Origin: Aphanothece sp. CMT-3BRIN-NPC111
Lineage (GTDB): Bacteria > Cyanobacteriota > Cyanobacteriia > Cyanobacteriales > JAHHGU01
Reading direction: 5' to 3'
DNA: 64,000 nt
Assembly: GCA_019359765.1 (NCBI GenBank)
Contig: JAHHGU010000010.1
Coordinates: 1 to 64,000, forward strand
Numbering within the stretch: the stretch's first letter is position 1; each line of letters starts with the position of its first letter. This document shows positions 25,468-34,410 of the stretch, one piece after another. Both the position numbers and the translations under genes were made by a program. The notes beneath the pieces are model-generated. The model ran no database searches. It saw nothing but the letters and a program-made list of their open reading frames with translations, and was not told the origin of the DNA.

Positions 25468-26763
25468 TTAATAGGTTTTCCCGTTGATGTAGTAGTCTCT
25501 CGTTCCTTTGGCATTGATAGCTTCTCCCAGTCGATTCAAGGCATGTACATAAGCGGCTGTTCGCATCGAAATCGAGAGTTCCTGAGCAATTTTCCAAATT
25601 TTGTTAGTTTCTTCTACTATTTTTTGTCGCAAGCGTTGATTTACGTCTTCTAGTGTCCAATACAGCCCACTGCGATTTTGCACCCATTCAAAATAGCTAA
25701 CTGTGACGCCTCCCGCATTGACTAATATATCAGGAAAAACCGAGATTCCTTTTTCTTCCAGAATTTTATCGGCAGCGGATGTAATTGGTCCGTTAGCAAC
25801 TTCAAAGATAAGTTTGGCTTTGATGTCATTGACATTCGCTTCAGTAATTTGATTTTCTAAAGCTGCTGGAACCAGTACGTCCACATCTAAGGCTAACAGT
25901 TCTTCATTGCTAATTGACTCATGTTCAACACTATTACAAACAGTGTCTTGGCAGTAGACCGCTTTCATGCCTCTACTCGACAATTTGTATTGTCGTATAC
26001 TCGGAATATCTAACCCTTGTTTGGCATAGATAGCACCTTGAGAATCACTGACGGCAACAACTTTATAACCAGCCTGAGATAGTAATTCTGCCACCACTGC
26101 ACCAGCATTACCAAATCCTTGTACAGCTACCGTTGTCTCTTGAGGGAGTCTATCCAATTTGGACATGATAGTTTCAATCGCAAAAAATGCTCCCGTTGCG
26201 GTTGCAGTATCCCGCCCTAAGCTACCCCCCATTGACAAGGGTTTTCCGGTAACAACTGCTGGGGTGATTTTTCGCTGGATAATACTGTATTGATCCATCA
26301 TCCAACCCATAATCATGGGGTTGGTGTAAACGTCAGGTGCAGGAATATCAATGTCAGGCCCTATAAAGTCCGCGATCGCATCTACATAACCGCGACTCAA
26401 GCGTTCTAACTCCATCCGAGACAATGCTTTCGGATTCAGCGTAATTCCTCCTTTGGCTCCTCCAAAAGGTAGATTTACAACTGCACATTTAAAGGTCATC
26501 CAAAATGCTAAAGATTGCACTTCATCCATTGAAACATTGGGATGATAGCGTATCCCTCCTTTTGTCGGGCCTCTCGTATCGTTGTAGCGGACGCGATAGC
26601 CCTGGAATATTTTCAAAGATCCATCGTCCATACGGACTGGAATTGAAACACTCAAACTAGCTTGGGGAAATTTTAAGTGTTCAATAGCATCCTCTGAGAT
26701 AGCAACATACTTCAGGGCTTTTTCTAGCCTTTTATTGGCATCAGCTAATAATAAGTCGGACAT
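25468..26763 (-). CDS. Glutamate dehydrogenase (Glu/Leu/Phe/Val family)
   Basis: Interconverts glutamate and 2-oxoglutarate plus ammonia. 431 residues from ATG 26763, preceded by AGGAGA nine bases upstream; the frame is open to 26841 but that extension is unlike the family. The catalytic Lys is in [16 protein letters not shown] (about 90-105), with [16 protein letters not shown] before it. The Rossmann motif is [17 protein letters not shown] near 220. The [15 protein letters not shown] block near 350 is diagnostic. Coenzyme preference (NAD or NADP) cannot be set by eye. Confidence 0.93.
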   Translation of the reverse strand: MSDLLLADANKRLEKALKYVAISEDAIEHLKFPQASLSVSIPVRMDDGSLKIFQGYRVRYNDTRGPTKGGIRYHPNVSMDEVQSLAFWMTFKCAVVNLPFGGAKGGITLNPKALSRMELERLSRGYVDAIADFIGPDIDIPAPDVYTNPMIMGWMMDQYSIIQRKITPAVVTGKPLSMGGSLGRDTATATGAFFAIETIMSKLDRLPQETTVAVQGFGNAGAVVAELLSQAGYKVVAVSDSQGAIYAKQGLDIPSIRQYKLSSRGMKAVYCQDTVCNSVEHESISNEELLALDVDVLVPAALENQITEANVNDIKAKLIFEVANGPITSAADKILEEKGISVFPDILVNAGGVTVSYFEWVQNRSGLYWTLEDVNQRLRQKIVEETNKIWKIAQELSISMRTAAYVHALNRLGEAINAKGTRDYYINGKTY

Positions 26764-27194
26764 CGCATATTTTCTCCTGTTGTTTCTTAGTGCTGGGATG
26801 GAAATGTCCATTCCCCTTTTAAATTCAAGATTTTGGCGCACAGAAAACTATGGCAAAAGCTGATAGTTTAAATATCAAGCGCCTACACCTAAATTATTCT
26901 CAATGTAAACTCTGCGCCTGCGTAGCACGCATCGCTTAGTGGACTCTTTTAGCACCTATCGCCTCTAAATTTCTTATCTTGGAAGCTGTTTAACTACCAG
27001 ACCACAGCACCAATTTTTTTCCTCTACTTCAATCTAACAAAATAAATCCGTATCATTAGTAACAATTTAACAAAAATTATGATACTGAAATCGGTTGTGT
27101 TAACCTTCCTAAGTAGCTTTATCCCTCTCTATTGGGGAACAATTTGCTTTTCTCTAACGACAAGTAAGCTAAATTAAGACCGCAATTTTAGATA
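26764..27194. other. Intergenic region upstream of gdh, no gene
   Basis: Divergent spacer between the glutamate dehydrogenase gene and the exported-protein gene at 27195. It is AT-rich, with one short GC-rich element (GCGTAGCACGCATCGC, about 26921-26936). I looked for an NtcA-type GTA-N8-TAC site near the dehydrogenase start and found none that is convincing. Confidence 0.6.
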
Positions 27195-27776
27195 ATGCTA
27201 CTTCCAGCATCAATCCCAAAGCGATTAACTTTCTTGCCCGCAACGCTTGTACTTTTTCCTCTGAGCGTCGTTTCGGTTAATGCTCAGTCGAAATTGACCA
27301 ACCAATCGAAAGTGTTTATCAACGGTATGGGACCAGTCCGAGTTGGTATGACTGTCGCGGAAGCGTCACGCGCTGCTGGAACCCGGCTAGTTGCACTTGG
27401 CGATCGCGGCGATGGCAGTTGCTTCTACGTCAAGCCGCAAGGTCAACCTAACGATTTCGGGTTCATGGTTATTAATGGTCGTATTTCTAGGGTGGATATT
27501 ATTAAGGGCGGCGTCACTACCCTCAAGGGTGCAAAGATCGGCGATACAGAAGCCCGGATTAAATCGCTCTACCCAGGGCAGATTAAAGTGACTCCTCATA
27601 AGTACACCAATGGGCACTACTTAACATTCGTACCGAAAGACAGATCCGACCGCAACTATCGCGTAGTTTTCGAGACTGACGGCGATCGCGAAGCGTGTTG
27701 CGGAGCAACGTATCGCGTGACTCAGTTTAGATCTGGTAAGCTACCTGAAGTCGAATGGGTAGAAGGCTGTTCATAA
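27195..27776 (+). CDS. Exported hypothetical protein
   Basis: 193 residues with a Sec signal (hydrophobic segment about 14-27, cleavage near VNAQS). The mature part has a small alpha/beta domain: FINGMGPVRVGMTVAEASRA near 43, LVALGDRGDGSCFYV, NDFGFMVINGRISRVDI, then KIGDTEARIKSLYPGQ. Similar domains occur in cyanobacterial periplasmic proteins of unknown function. Near the C terminus, residues about 163-175 (DREACCGATYRV) are encoded by a palindromic repeat shared with the ABC ATPase gene. Confidence 0.8.
   Translation: MLLPASIPKRLTFLPATLVLFPLSVVSVNAQSKLTNQSKVFINGMGPVRVGMTVAEASRAAGTRLVALGDRGDGSCFYVKPQGQPNDFGFMVINGRISRVDIIKGGVTTLKGAKIGDTEARIKSLYPGQIKVTPHKYTNGHYLTFVPKDRSDRNYRVVFETDGDREACCGATYRVTQFRSGKLPEVEWVEGCS
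27682..27717. repeat. 36-bp GCGATCGC-palindrome inside exported-protein gene
   Basis: GCGATCGCGAAGCGTG, hairpin GTTGC-GGA-GCAAC, then GTATCGCG. Partner of 23419-23454, with the stem changed at two paired positions so that the hairpin is kept. Confidence 0.8.
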
Positions 27777-28120
27777 GCCCCTACTCCTAGCCTACAGCGT
27801 TGGAAGTGCCATTCTATTGCGGTATCACATAGTAGCAGAGGTAACCTTTAAACTAAAGTTGTAGGTTCAAAGGATAGTACCCAGTTGCCTTGGATACAAT
27901 CCCATTCTCAATAAGTAGGTCATACTTATTATTCGTAGGATAGGTAGAGTGCAAGTGTTACCCATCCACTCATTCCTATTAATGGGTTTTCTTACCTCAA
28001 CCCAGCTTACATGGGGCTTTAGTTTAATTAAGTTGACTTGATTGAGAGCAAACCTTAAAGAGCATGGGATAACCACTTGGGGATTAAAAAACCAGTTTCT
28101 ATTGCTGGCAGAATGGGCAG
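27777..28120. other. Intergenic region with dispersed repeat
   Basis: No gene supported. The stretch GGATAGGTAGAGTGCAAGTGTTACCCAT (27938-27965) is the inverse of a related element at 56399-56426 (ATGGGTAACGCTCACGCTCTACCCATCC). A 91-codon minus-strand frame here looks like chance. Confidence 0.55.
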
Positions 28121-28699
28121 ATGATTGGACTTTTAGCCGCACTCTCTGCTTCTGCGGCGGCAGGCATGAGAATAGCCTTGCCTCTGCTTGTCATTGGTCT
28201 GTTGCAGAGTAACAACCTCTGGTACAGCGTGCCAATTCTGTCACAGATTCAACCACAGGTGGTTCTAGGCGTCCTCACCAGCTGGTCGTTGTTTGAGATA
28301 TTTGCCTCTAAAAAGCTGGTAGGCCAGCGCGTGCTGCAAATTGTCCAGTTAATCTTTAGTCCGATTGTGGGGGCGATTATGGGCATTGCAGTTGTCCGAA
28401 TAGCTGGGGCACCAAGTCAGCTAATCTGGATAATCGGCGTCGTCGGCGGCTTATTAGCTTTAGTCCTTCAGCTTGTAAAGGTGGGCTGGTTCTACCGCCT
28501 GCGGGGTCTACCTATATGGATTGTCTTGCTCGAAGATGCCCTATGTATCTTCCTAGTTATCTTTTCTTTTAAAGCTCCTAAGTCGGGAGGATTAATCGCC
28601 TTAATTCTATTGTGGCTAGCAATTCGCAGCTCTAGTCATTGGTACCAGTGGTATAGGGGAAAAGAGCGTTCTAGAGGTAGGCCTCAGCAACCCGACTGA
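28121..28699 (+). CDS. DUF4126-family membrane protein
   Basis: 192 residues, highly hydrophobic, with about five predicted helices. The start LLAALSASAAAGMRIALPLLVIGLL and the loop LTSWSLFEIFASKKLVGQRVLQ, then VQLIFSPIVGAIMGIAV, are typical of the DUF4126 family. A short basic, Arg-rich tail ends it. Function unknown. It converges on hemH; its stop codon lies inside the first unit of the 96-bp tandem repeat. Confidence 0.85.
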   Translation: MIGLLAALSASAAAGMRIALPLLVIGLLQSNNLWYSVPILSQIQPQVVLGVLTSWSLFEIFASKKLVGQRVLQIVQLIFSPIVGAIMGIAVVRIAGAPSQLIWIIGVVGGLLALVLQLVKVGWFYRLRGLPIWIVLLEDALCIFLVIFSFKAPKSGGLIALILLWLAIRSSSHWYQWYRGKERSRGRPQQPD

Positions 28700-28880
28700 A
28701 TAAAGTTTTGAGTTTTGAGTTTTGAGTTATGAATTAATGACTTTAACTCAAAACTTAACATTCATAACTCAAAACTATTAAAGCAGTCCGACTGAATAAA
28801 GTTTTAAGTTTTGAGTTTCGAGTTATGAATTAATGACTTTAACTCAAAACTTAACATTCATAACTCAAAACTACTAAAGC
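28687..28880. repeat. 96-bp tandem duplication between convergent genes
   Basis: Two copies with period 96 bp (AGCAACCCGACTGAATAAAG at 28685 region, AGCAGTCCGACTGAATAAAG at 28782 region) plus the start of a third (AGCAGCCCGAC) inside the end of hemH. Each unit is itself a hairpin of GTTTTGAG heptads against CTCAAAAC heptads around ATGAATTAATGACTT, so it could act as a double bidirectional terminator. Confidence 0.9.
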
Positions 28881-30037
28881 AGCCCGACGAAGTGCAGAGG
28901 CCCGCGACCACTAATTAACTCCAATAGTAAGGCTAGAAACCCAATCATCGCTAAACGTCCATTCCATACTTCAGCCGTTGTGGTCAGACCCCATTCCCAA
29001 CGCTCTTGCGGGTACATTTTGACTTGTTTCTTAAGCTGTGTCACTTGAGATAGCTTGAGGCTGGGGGCTTTGAGAGCGTCAACTACCAAATCAGCTAGAC
29101 CATCAATAAACACGGGATGGGTATCGAGTGCTGGTACGCGGCGGAAGTTGTGAATGCCAGACTCTTCCGCCAGTTCCCGGTACTCAATGTCAATTTCTTG
29201 TAGGGTTTCGATGTGTTCCGAGACAAAGCTAATCGGCACTACCAGTAAATCTTCGACTCCTTGGGCACCAAGTTCTGGAATGGCGTCTTCGGTGTATGGC
29301 TTGAGCCATTCAACTGGTCCGACGCGACTTTGATAGGCGAGGGTGTGGGTATTCGGTCGATTGAGGGTCTGCATAATTAGATGAGTGCAGTCCTCGATTT
29401 CTTTCTGGTAGGGGTCACCGGCTTCTTCTACATAGCTGACGGGGACACCGTGGGCACTAAAGAAGATGTGAACCTGGTCGGGATTGGCAAACTGGTCAAG
29501 TTCCTGGGCAATCAGCTGCGCCATGGCTTGGAGATATCCGGGCTGCTGATACCAGGAAGGAATAACAGTGTATTCAATTTGGTTCAGGGCTGGGTCTTCT
29601 CGCCACAGTCTTTCTAAAAGCCGGAAGCTGGAACCACTTGTGCTGATAGAGAATTGGGGATAGAGGGGCAGAATGACTAGGCGTTCAATTTGGTCACGCT
29701 TGATTCTAGCGATCGCTTCCTCTGTGAATGGATGCCAGTAACGCATCCCTATATATATCTGAGAATCTTGCCCTTTTTGCTGCAATTGTGACTGGAGAGC
29801 TTTAGCCTGTGCTTCTGTAATCTGCCGCAGGGGAGAGCCACCACCAATTTGCTGGTAATTTGCTTGCGATGTTTTAACTCGCCTTGAGGAAATTACCCAA
29901 GCCAGAGGTTTCTGCAATGCCGGAAAGGGAATGCGGATAATTTCGGGGTCGGAAAATAGGTTAAACAGAAAGGGACGAACATCATCTAGTTCATCCGGCC
30001 CACCTAGATTTAGTAATAAAACCCCTACACGGCCCAT
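28874..30037 (-). CDS. hemH: Ferrochelatase with chlorophyll-binding-like tail
   Basis: Inserts Fe2+ into protoporphyrin IX, the last step of protoheme synthesis. 387 residues. The core shows [11 protein letters not shown] at the start, the QISNY-like [13 protein letters not shown], and catalytic His in [19 protein letters not shown]. Then [14 protein letters not shown] and [18 protein letters not shown] complete the site. The last ~40 residues ([20 protein letters not shown]) form a light-harvesting/HLIP-type helix with the NGRxAMxGF motif. That tail is characteristic of cyanobacterial and plastid enzymes and links the enzyme to thylakoid tetrapyrrole traffic. Confidence 0.97.
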   Translation of the reverse strand: MGRVGVLLLNLGGPDELDDVRPFLFNLFSDPEIIRIPFPALQKPLAWVISSRRVKTSQANYQQIGGGSPLRQITEAQAKALQSQLQQKGQDSQIYIGMRYWHPFTEEAIARIKRDQIERLVILPLYPQFSISTSGSSFRLLERLWREDPALNQIEYTVIPSWYQQPGYLQAMAQLIAQELDQFANPDQVHIFFSAHGVPVSYVEEAGDPYQKEIEDCTHLIMQTLNRPNTHTLAYQSRVGPVEWLKPYTEDAIPELGAQGVEDLLVVPISFVSEHIETLQEIDIEYRELAEESGIHNFRRVPALDTHPVFIDGLADLVVDALKAPSLKLSQVTQLKKQVKMYPQERWEWGLTTTAEVWNGRLAMIGFLALLLELISGRGPLHFVGLL

Positions 30038-30150
30038 AGTGGTGACAGGTTCCCAATATTTTTAGATTTGTTACCGATTTTAACAATTATATTGTTTTAG
30101 TGGCTGTAGTTTGCAACAAGGAATACAGATATTTAAAGATAGGTGGAGCA

Positions 30151-30804
30151 GTGGCAACTATTTTAAGGACTTGGAGTTATCGCTATCAATGGCTTTATGA
30201 TGCGATTTCCTCGATTGCGTCTCTGAGTGTAGGCGGAGAAGCACTATTCCGCCACCTGGCTTTACAAGGTTTGACAATTAATTCAGAAACCAAAGTTTTA
30301 GATTTATGTTGCGGCAGCGGTCAGGCGACGCAAGTTTTGGTGGAGTATTCCCAGGATGTAACAGGACTTGATGCCTCACCCTTATCGTTGAAACGGGCAC
30401 GGCAGAATGTTCCTCAAGCTCAGTATGTGGAAGCCTTTGCTGAGGAAATGCCGTTTCCAGATCATCAGTTTGATTTAGTGCATACAAGCGTAGCGATGCA
30501 CGAAATGAAGCCTGAGCAATTGCGAAAAATTCTTAAAGAAGTTTACCGGGTGCTGAAACCAGGAGGAGTTTTCGCCCTGGTGGATTTTCACGCGCCCACT
30601 AACTGGCTATTCTGGCCTGGGTTGTCTTTATTTTTTGTGTTGTTTGAAACGGAAACAGCTTGGCAGTTGATAAAAACAGATCTACCTGGGCTGTTGGAGG
30701 AGATTGGGTTTAAAGTGAGCGCGGCGCGGTTAAAAGGTACTCACTCTGCTGATAGCACTTTATATGCGGGTGGTAGCATTCAGGTGATTCAAGTGCAAAA
30801 GTGA
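30151..30804 (+). CDS. Class I SAM-dependent methyltransferase
   Basis: About 217 residues from GTG 30151, preceded by AGGTGGAGCA; an upstream in-frame GTG at 30100 is less likely. Motif I is VLDLCCGSGQATQVL, with DVTGLDASPLSLKRA, EAFAEEMPFPDHQFDLVHTS and VYRVLKPGGVFALVDFH, the UbiE/ubiquinone-menaquinone-like pattern. A hydrophobic segment follows (NWLFWPGLSLFFVLFETE). Substrate unknown; quinone or tocopherol-type methylation is possible. It is divergent from hemH. Confidence 0.85.
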   Translation: MATILRTWSYRYQWLYDAISSIASLSVGGEALFRHLALQGLTINSETKVLDLCCGSGQATQVLVEYSQDVTGLDASPLSLKRARQNVPQAQYVEAFAEEMPFPDHQFDLVHTSVAMHEMKPEQLRKILKEVYRVLKPGGVFALVDFHAPTNWLFWPGLSLFFVLFETETAWQLIKTDLPGLLEEIGFKVSAARLKGTHSADSTLYAGGSIQVIQVQK

Positions 30805-30871
30805 ACCGCTTGCAGGCTACGCCCAGGTGAAGCGCGATACGTTACTCTTCAACACAGCAATCCTTCAGAAA

Positions 30872-30900
30872 GTAGAGACGCCCTGCCAGGGCGTCTCTAC
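30872..30900. repeat. GTAGAGACG palindrome (copy B)
   Basis: AGTAGAGACGCCCTG / CAGGGCGTCTCTACT, a long near-perfect stem between two convergent genes; probably a terminator in both directions. Confidence 0.88.
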
Positions 30901-31013
30901 TGTGCGTTTATGGGGTGAGGTCAATTGTCACTCTTCCATTATGGCAACAGCTATATCTTCCAGATCTGCATCAGTCTGATGCGAATCGCCTGCGTTTAGG
31001 CGTGCAGTTGCTC

Positions 31014-31388
31014 CTACTTTTTCCTTTGTTGCCTCTTGAGTTCAGCAACTTGTGCCTCTAGTGCGTTTACGCGCTCTTTGAGTTCAATTACCAAGGTGGC
31101 TAGTCGGTCAAACATCGGGTCTGCTGATACCCTCTGCCTATTTAATCTGGACGGAATTAAGGGTGCTGATCTATTTAATTCAGGTCTGGAGGATTGTGTG
31201 CGGTTCGTCAGTCGATCTAGTTGGGACTCGATGCGATCAAGGCGCGATCGCAGTTGAAAGTTGTCGGCTTCCACTGTAGAGATACGCGATTCCAAGTTGG
31301 ATAACCCTTGAGCCTGTGTACGACCGGGCAGTATAGCGAGTCCCCAAATTAAGATGAGGAGGCAAAACAGGCCAATTTTCTTGACCAT
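31014..31388 (-). CDS. Exported coiled-coil hypothetical protein
   Basis: 124 residues from ATG 31388 (a TTG at 31397 is the alternative). A signal peptide (KKIGLFCLLILIWGLAIL then GRTQAQG) precedes two heptad-rich coiled-coil segments (SNLESRISTVEADNFQLRSR and VIELKERVNALEAQVAELKR) split by an Arg/Pro/Ser linker. The very basic end is KRQQRKK. Function unknown; its stop is 3 bp from the next gene upstream region. argJ ends 13 bp before this gene begins, so the two may be cotranscribed. Confidence 0.75.
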   Translation of the reverse strand: MVKKIGLFCLLILIWGLAILPGRTQAQGLSNLESRISTVEADNFQLRSRLDRIESQLDRLTNRTQSSRPELNRSAPLIPSRLNRQRVSADPMFDRLATLVIELKERVNALEAQVAELKRQQRKK

Positions 31389-31400
31389 ACAGTACAAAAA

Positions 31401-32642
31401 TCAAGTTGTATATTCCGCGTTGATCTTCACGTAGTCATAACTTAGGTCGCATCCCCAAGCCTTCCCAGAAGCTGAACCATTGCCAATACTAACTAAAATT
31501 AAAACAGTATCCTCTTTTAAATAGGCAGCAGTCGCCGCCTGTTTTAGATAAGCACTAGCCGCAGCCCGATCGAACGCCAAAGGTTGACCATTTTCCATTA
31601 GTAAGAAATCCCCCAACTGAATGCGGAGATTTTCTTGTTCAAACGGAACACCCGCACGTCCCGCTGCTGCTGCAATCCGGCCCCAGTTGGGATCGCGACC
31701 AAAAATTGCTGACTTAACTAAGGATGAACCGACAATAGTTTTAGCAACTTGATGCGCGGCTTTTTCATCGGGTGCGCCAGTCACTTGCACTTCAATCAGG
31801 CAGGTGGCACCTTCGCCGTCACGGGCGATCGCTTTTGCTAAATGCTGACAAACAGCTGTTAACATTCCCTCCAACTTTTCTGCTTCTGGCCCCATTTCCG
31901 TAATCGCTGGAGTCCGAGACTGACCATTAGCCAAGGCAATCAGGGTATCGTTAGTACTCGTATCCCCATCGACAGTAATTTGGTTGAAGCTTCGCTCCGC
32001 TGCCCGACTCAGCATTTGCTGCCACAGCGAGGTAGAGACAGCGGCATCACAAGTGACAAACGCTAGCAGCGTTGCCATGTTGGGATGAATCATACCAGAG
32101 CCTTTAGCAATACCGCCGATACGCACGGGGCGATCGTCAATAGTTGTCTCTAGGGCGATGGATTTAGTTACTAAATCAGTAGTAGTAATTGCTTGGGCAG
32201 CTGAGTCACCCCCCGTTTCTGACACCGCCGCCACAAGTTGGGGAATGCCAGCCCGCAGTGCATCCATGCGAATCCGTTGACCAATAACACCAGTGGATGC
32301 CAACAGCACTGATTCTGCTGAAATATTCAGTGTTTGAGCCAGCAACATTGCACTTTCCAGGGCATCCAGCCAGCCTTGGCTACCCGTTGCCGCATTTGCT
32401 TGCCCAGCATTGCAGAGGATTGCACGGGCACTGTGCTTAGATTGCAGGCGCTCTCGGCAATAGTCTACACAGGCAGCGCGTACATAGCTAGTGGTAAAGA
32501 CACCTGCTGCGATCGCTTCCACATCTGACAAAATCAGCGCCAGATCCGGAAGCCCCGAAGGTTTCAGCCCAGCGGCAATACCAGCCGCTCGATACCCTCT
32601 AGGAGCCGTCACCCCGCCGGGAATTTCCTGCCAGTCTGACAT
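31401..32642 (-). CDS. argJ: Arginine biosynthesis bifunctional protein ArgJ
   Basis: Transfers acetyl from N2-acetylornithine to glutamate, and in bifunctional forms also makes N-acetylglutamate from acetyl-CoA. 413 residues. The autocleavage site is in GMIHPNMATLLAF, where Thr becomes the N-terminal nucleophile of the beta subunit. Other blocks: AILCNAGQANAATG, STGVIGQRI, VDGDTSTNDT and GRDPNWGRI. ATG 32642 has a perfect AGGAGGAG eight bases upstream. Acts in the arginine cycle, with its partner genes elsewhere. Confidence 0.96.
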   Translation of the reverse strand: MSDWQEIPGGVTAPRGYRAAGIAAGLKPSGLPDLALILSDVEAIAAGVFTTSYVRAACVDYCRERLQSKHSARAILCNAGQANAATGSQGWLDALESAMLLAQTLNISAESVLLASTGVIGQRIRMDALRAGIPQLVAAVSETGGDSAAQAITTTDLVTKSIALETTIDDRPVRIGGIAKGSGMIHPNMATLLAFVTCDAAVSTSLWQQMLSRAAERSFNQITVDGDTSTNDTLIALANGQSRTPAITEMGPEAEKLEGMLTAVCQHLAKAIARDGEGATCLIEVQVTGAPDEKAAHQVAKTIVGSSLVKSAIFGRDPNWGRIAAAAGRAGVPFEQENLRIQLGDFLLMENGQPLAFDRAAASAYLKQAATAAYLKEDTVLILVSIGNGSASGKAWGCDLSYDYVKINAEYTT

Positions 32643-32719
32643 TACTCCTCCTGAAAGCCTCAGTCAGCTTACGTAAATGACGCAAATTATATCAAGTTTC
32701 AGGGGATATGGAGCTTTTT

Positions 32720-32755
32720 GGATTTTGGATTTTAGATTTTGGATTTTGGATTGTC
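32720..32755. repeat. TTTTGGATTTTAGA heptad array
   Basis: Five tandem TTTTGGA-type heptads between argJ and gatB, the same class as those at 758-863 and inside the TPR gene near 42700. Confidence 0.8.
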
Positions 32756-32817
32756 CAAGAAAATCCGCTTCTCTCGCCACCTTTATTTTTTATTCGCTTT
32801 TCTCCCCTGCTTCCCCA

Positions 32818-34302
32818 CTATTTGTTTAACTTCTGGCTTAACATTTGGTTGGTCATTTTGGGGTCTGCGCGACCGCTGGTTTTTTTCATCACCTGCCCAA
32901 CGAAGAACCCCAGAAGCTTAGTTTTACCATTGCGGTACTGTTCTAGTTCTTTGGGACTGGCGGCAATTACTTCGTCGATGATTTTTTCCAGTTCGCCAGT
33001 GTCTGAGATTTGCACAAGCCCCTTGCTTTCAACCAATTCTTTGGCAGAGCCACCACTAGACAATAACTCCGGCAGAATATCTTTAGCAATTTTGCCGCTG
33101 ATAGTGCCTTCTTCAATCATAGAAATGAGTTCAGCCAGGGAAAGTGGTTTGAGGGCAATTTGGGTGATACTCAGTTTTTCCGTGTTCAGGTAAGCGGCAA
33201 TGTCCCCCATCACCCAGTTAGCAGCTTGTTTAGGATTAGCTTTGGCAGCAACAGCGGCTTCAAAATATTCTGCTACCAGTCGGTCATCCGTTAAGACTCT
33301 GGCATCGTAGGGAGAAAGCCCCAGTTGACTTTCATAACTATGCCGTTTCGAGGCGGGTAGTTCCGGTAGTTCCATGTGCCACTGCTTTAGTTGCTCAGCT
33401 GGGACTTTCATGGGTACTAAATCCGGCTCAGGGAAGTAGCGATAATCGCTGGAACCTTCCTTACTACGCATACTGATGGTGCGTTGCTTACCTTCTTCCC
33501 ACAGCCTAGTTTCCTGCATAATTCGTTCACCTGTTTGCAAGGCTTGAATTTGCCGGTCGATTTCATATTCAATCGCCCGTTGGATAGCACTGAAGGAGTT
33601 CATGTTTTTGATTTCTACTTTGGTGCCAAATTTCTCCTGCCCAACTGGGCGCACAGAGATATTGACATCACAGCGCAGGGAACCTTCTTGCATATTGCCG
33701 TCACTGACACCCAGATAGCGCACAATCCGGCGCAGTTCCTGAGCATATTCAGCTGCTTCTTGACCAGAACGGAGGTCGGGTTCGGAGACAATTTCTATCA
33801 GGGGAACGCCAGTACGGTTGTAGTCCACAAGAGAGTAGGTAGAACCAGAGAGTCTATCGCTACCCCCATGCACCAATTTTCCAGCATCTTCCTCCATATG
33901 CAGCCGCGTGATCCCTATCCGCTTGCGAATTGGGTTGCCAGCATCATCGACTAACTCAATCTCCAGCCATCCATGCTCAGCAATTGGCAGATCGTACTGG
34001 GAAATTTGATAGTTTTTGGGCAGATCCGGATAAAAATACTGCTTGCGGTCAAATTTGCTATCAGGAGCAATCTGACAGTTGAGCGCCAGACCAGCTTTGA
34101 CAGCGTATTCCAGCACCTTTTGATTCAGTACCGGCAAGACTCCCGGCAATCCCATGCAAACTGGGCAGACATTCTGGTTGGGAGTTGCACCAAATTCCGT
34201 AGAGCAATTACAGAAAATCTTGCTATTGGTACTAAGTTGACAGTGGGTTTCTAGGCCAATAATTGCTTCGTACTGAGTTTTAACCGGTGCGGCAATGGTC
34301 AT
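32818..34302 (-). CDS. gatB: Asp/Glu-tRNA(Asn/Gln) amidotransferase subunit B
   Basis: Subunit of GatCAB, which converts Glu-tRNA-Gln (and Asp-tRNA-Asn) to the correct charged forms. 494 residues. N-terminal signature: [20 protein letters not shown], with zinc-binding CNCSTEFG and [14 protein letters not shown]. The kinase-like centre includes [15 protein letters not shown] and [18 protein letters not shown]. The C-terminal YqeY-like helical domain (about 370-494) ends [18 protein letters not shown]. gatA and gatC are not adjacent, as is common in cyanobacteria. Confidence 0.97.
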   Translation of the reverse strand: MTIAAPVKTQYEAIIGLETHCQLSTNSKIFCNCSTEFGATPNQNVCPVCMGLPGVLPVLNQKVLEYAVKAGLALNCQIAPDSKFDRKQYFYPDLPKNYQISQYDLPIAEHGWLEIELVDDAGNPIRKRIGITRLHMEEDAGKLVHGGSDRLSGSTYSLVDYNRTGVPLIEIVSEPDLRSGQEAAEYAQELRRIVRYLGVSDGNMQEGSLRCDVNISVRPVGQEKFGTKVEIKNMNSFSAIQRAIEYEIDRQIQALQTGERIMQETRLWEEGKQRTISMRSKEGSSDYRYFPEPDLVPMKVPAEQLKQWHMELPELPASKRHSYESQLGLSPYDARVLTDDRLVAEYFEAAVAAKANPKQAANWVMGDIAAYLNTEKLSITQIALKPLSLAELISMIEEGTISGKIAKDILPELLSSGGSAKELVESKGLVQISDTGELEKIIDEVIAASPKELEQYRNGKTKLLGFFVGQVMKKTSGRADPKMTNQMLSQKLNK

Positions 34303-34410
34303 GGGCTTACAAAGGGCAGCGTTAGCAACAGTTCGGCTCTATTTTAACTTTGAATGAGCGAGGGAGGATATGAAAGAGAAACGGAGACGCGGCTCTGCGT
34401 TTCCTCTTCG

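Noticed and set aside
27867..28142. 91-codon minus-strand frame before the DUF4126 gene
   Set aside because: No recognisable features, contains a dispersed repeat and overlaps the start of a real gene.
28687..28880. CRISPR-like heptad array
   Set aside because: Two 96-bp duplicates with identical interiors, not repeats with variable spacers.
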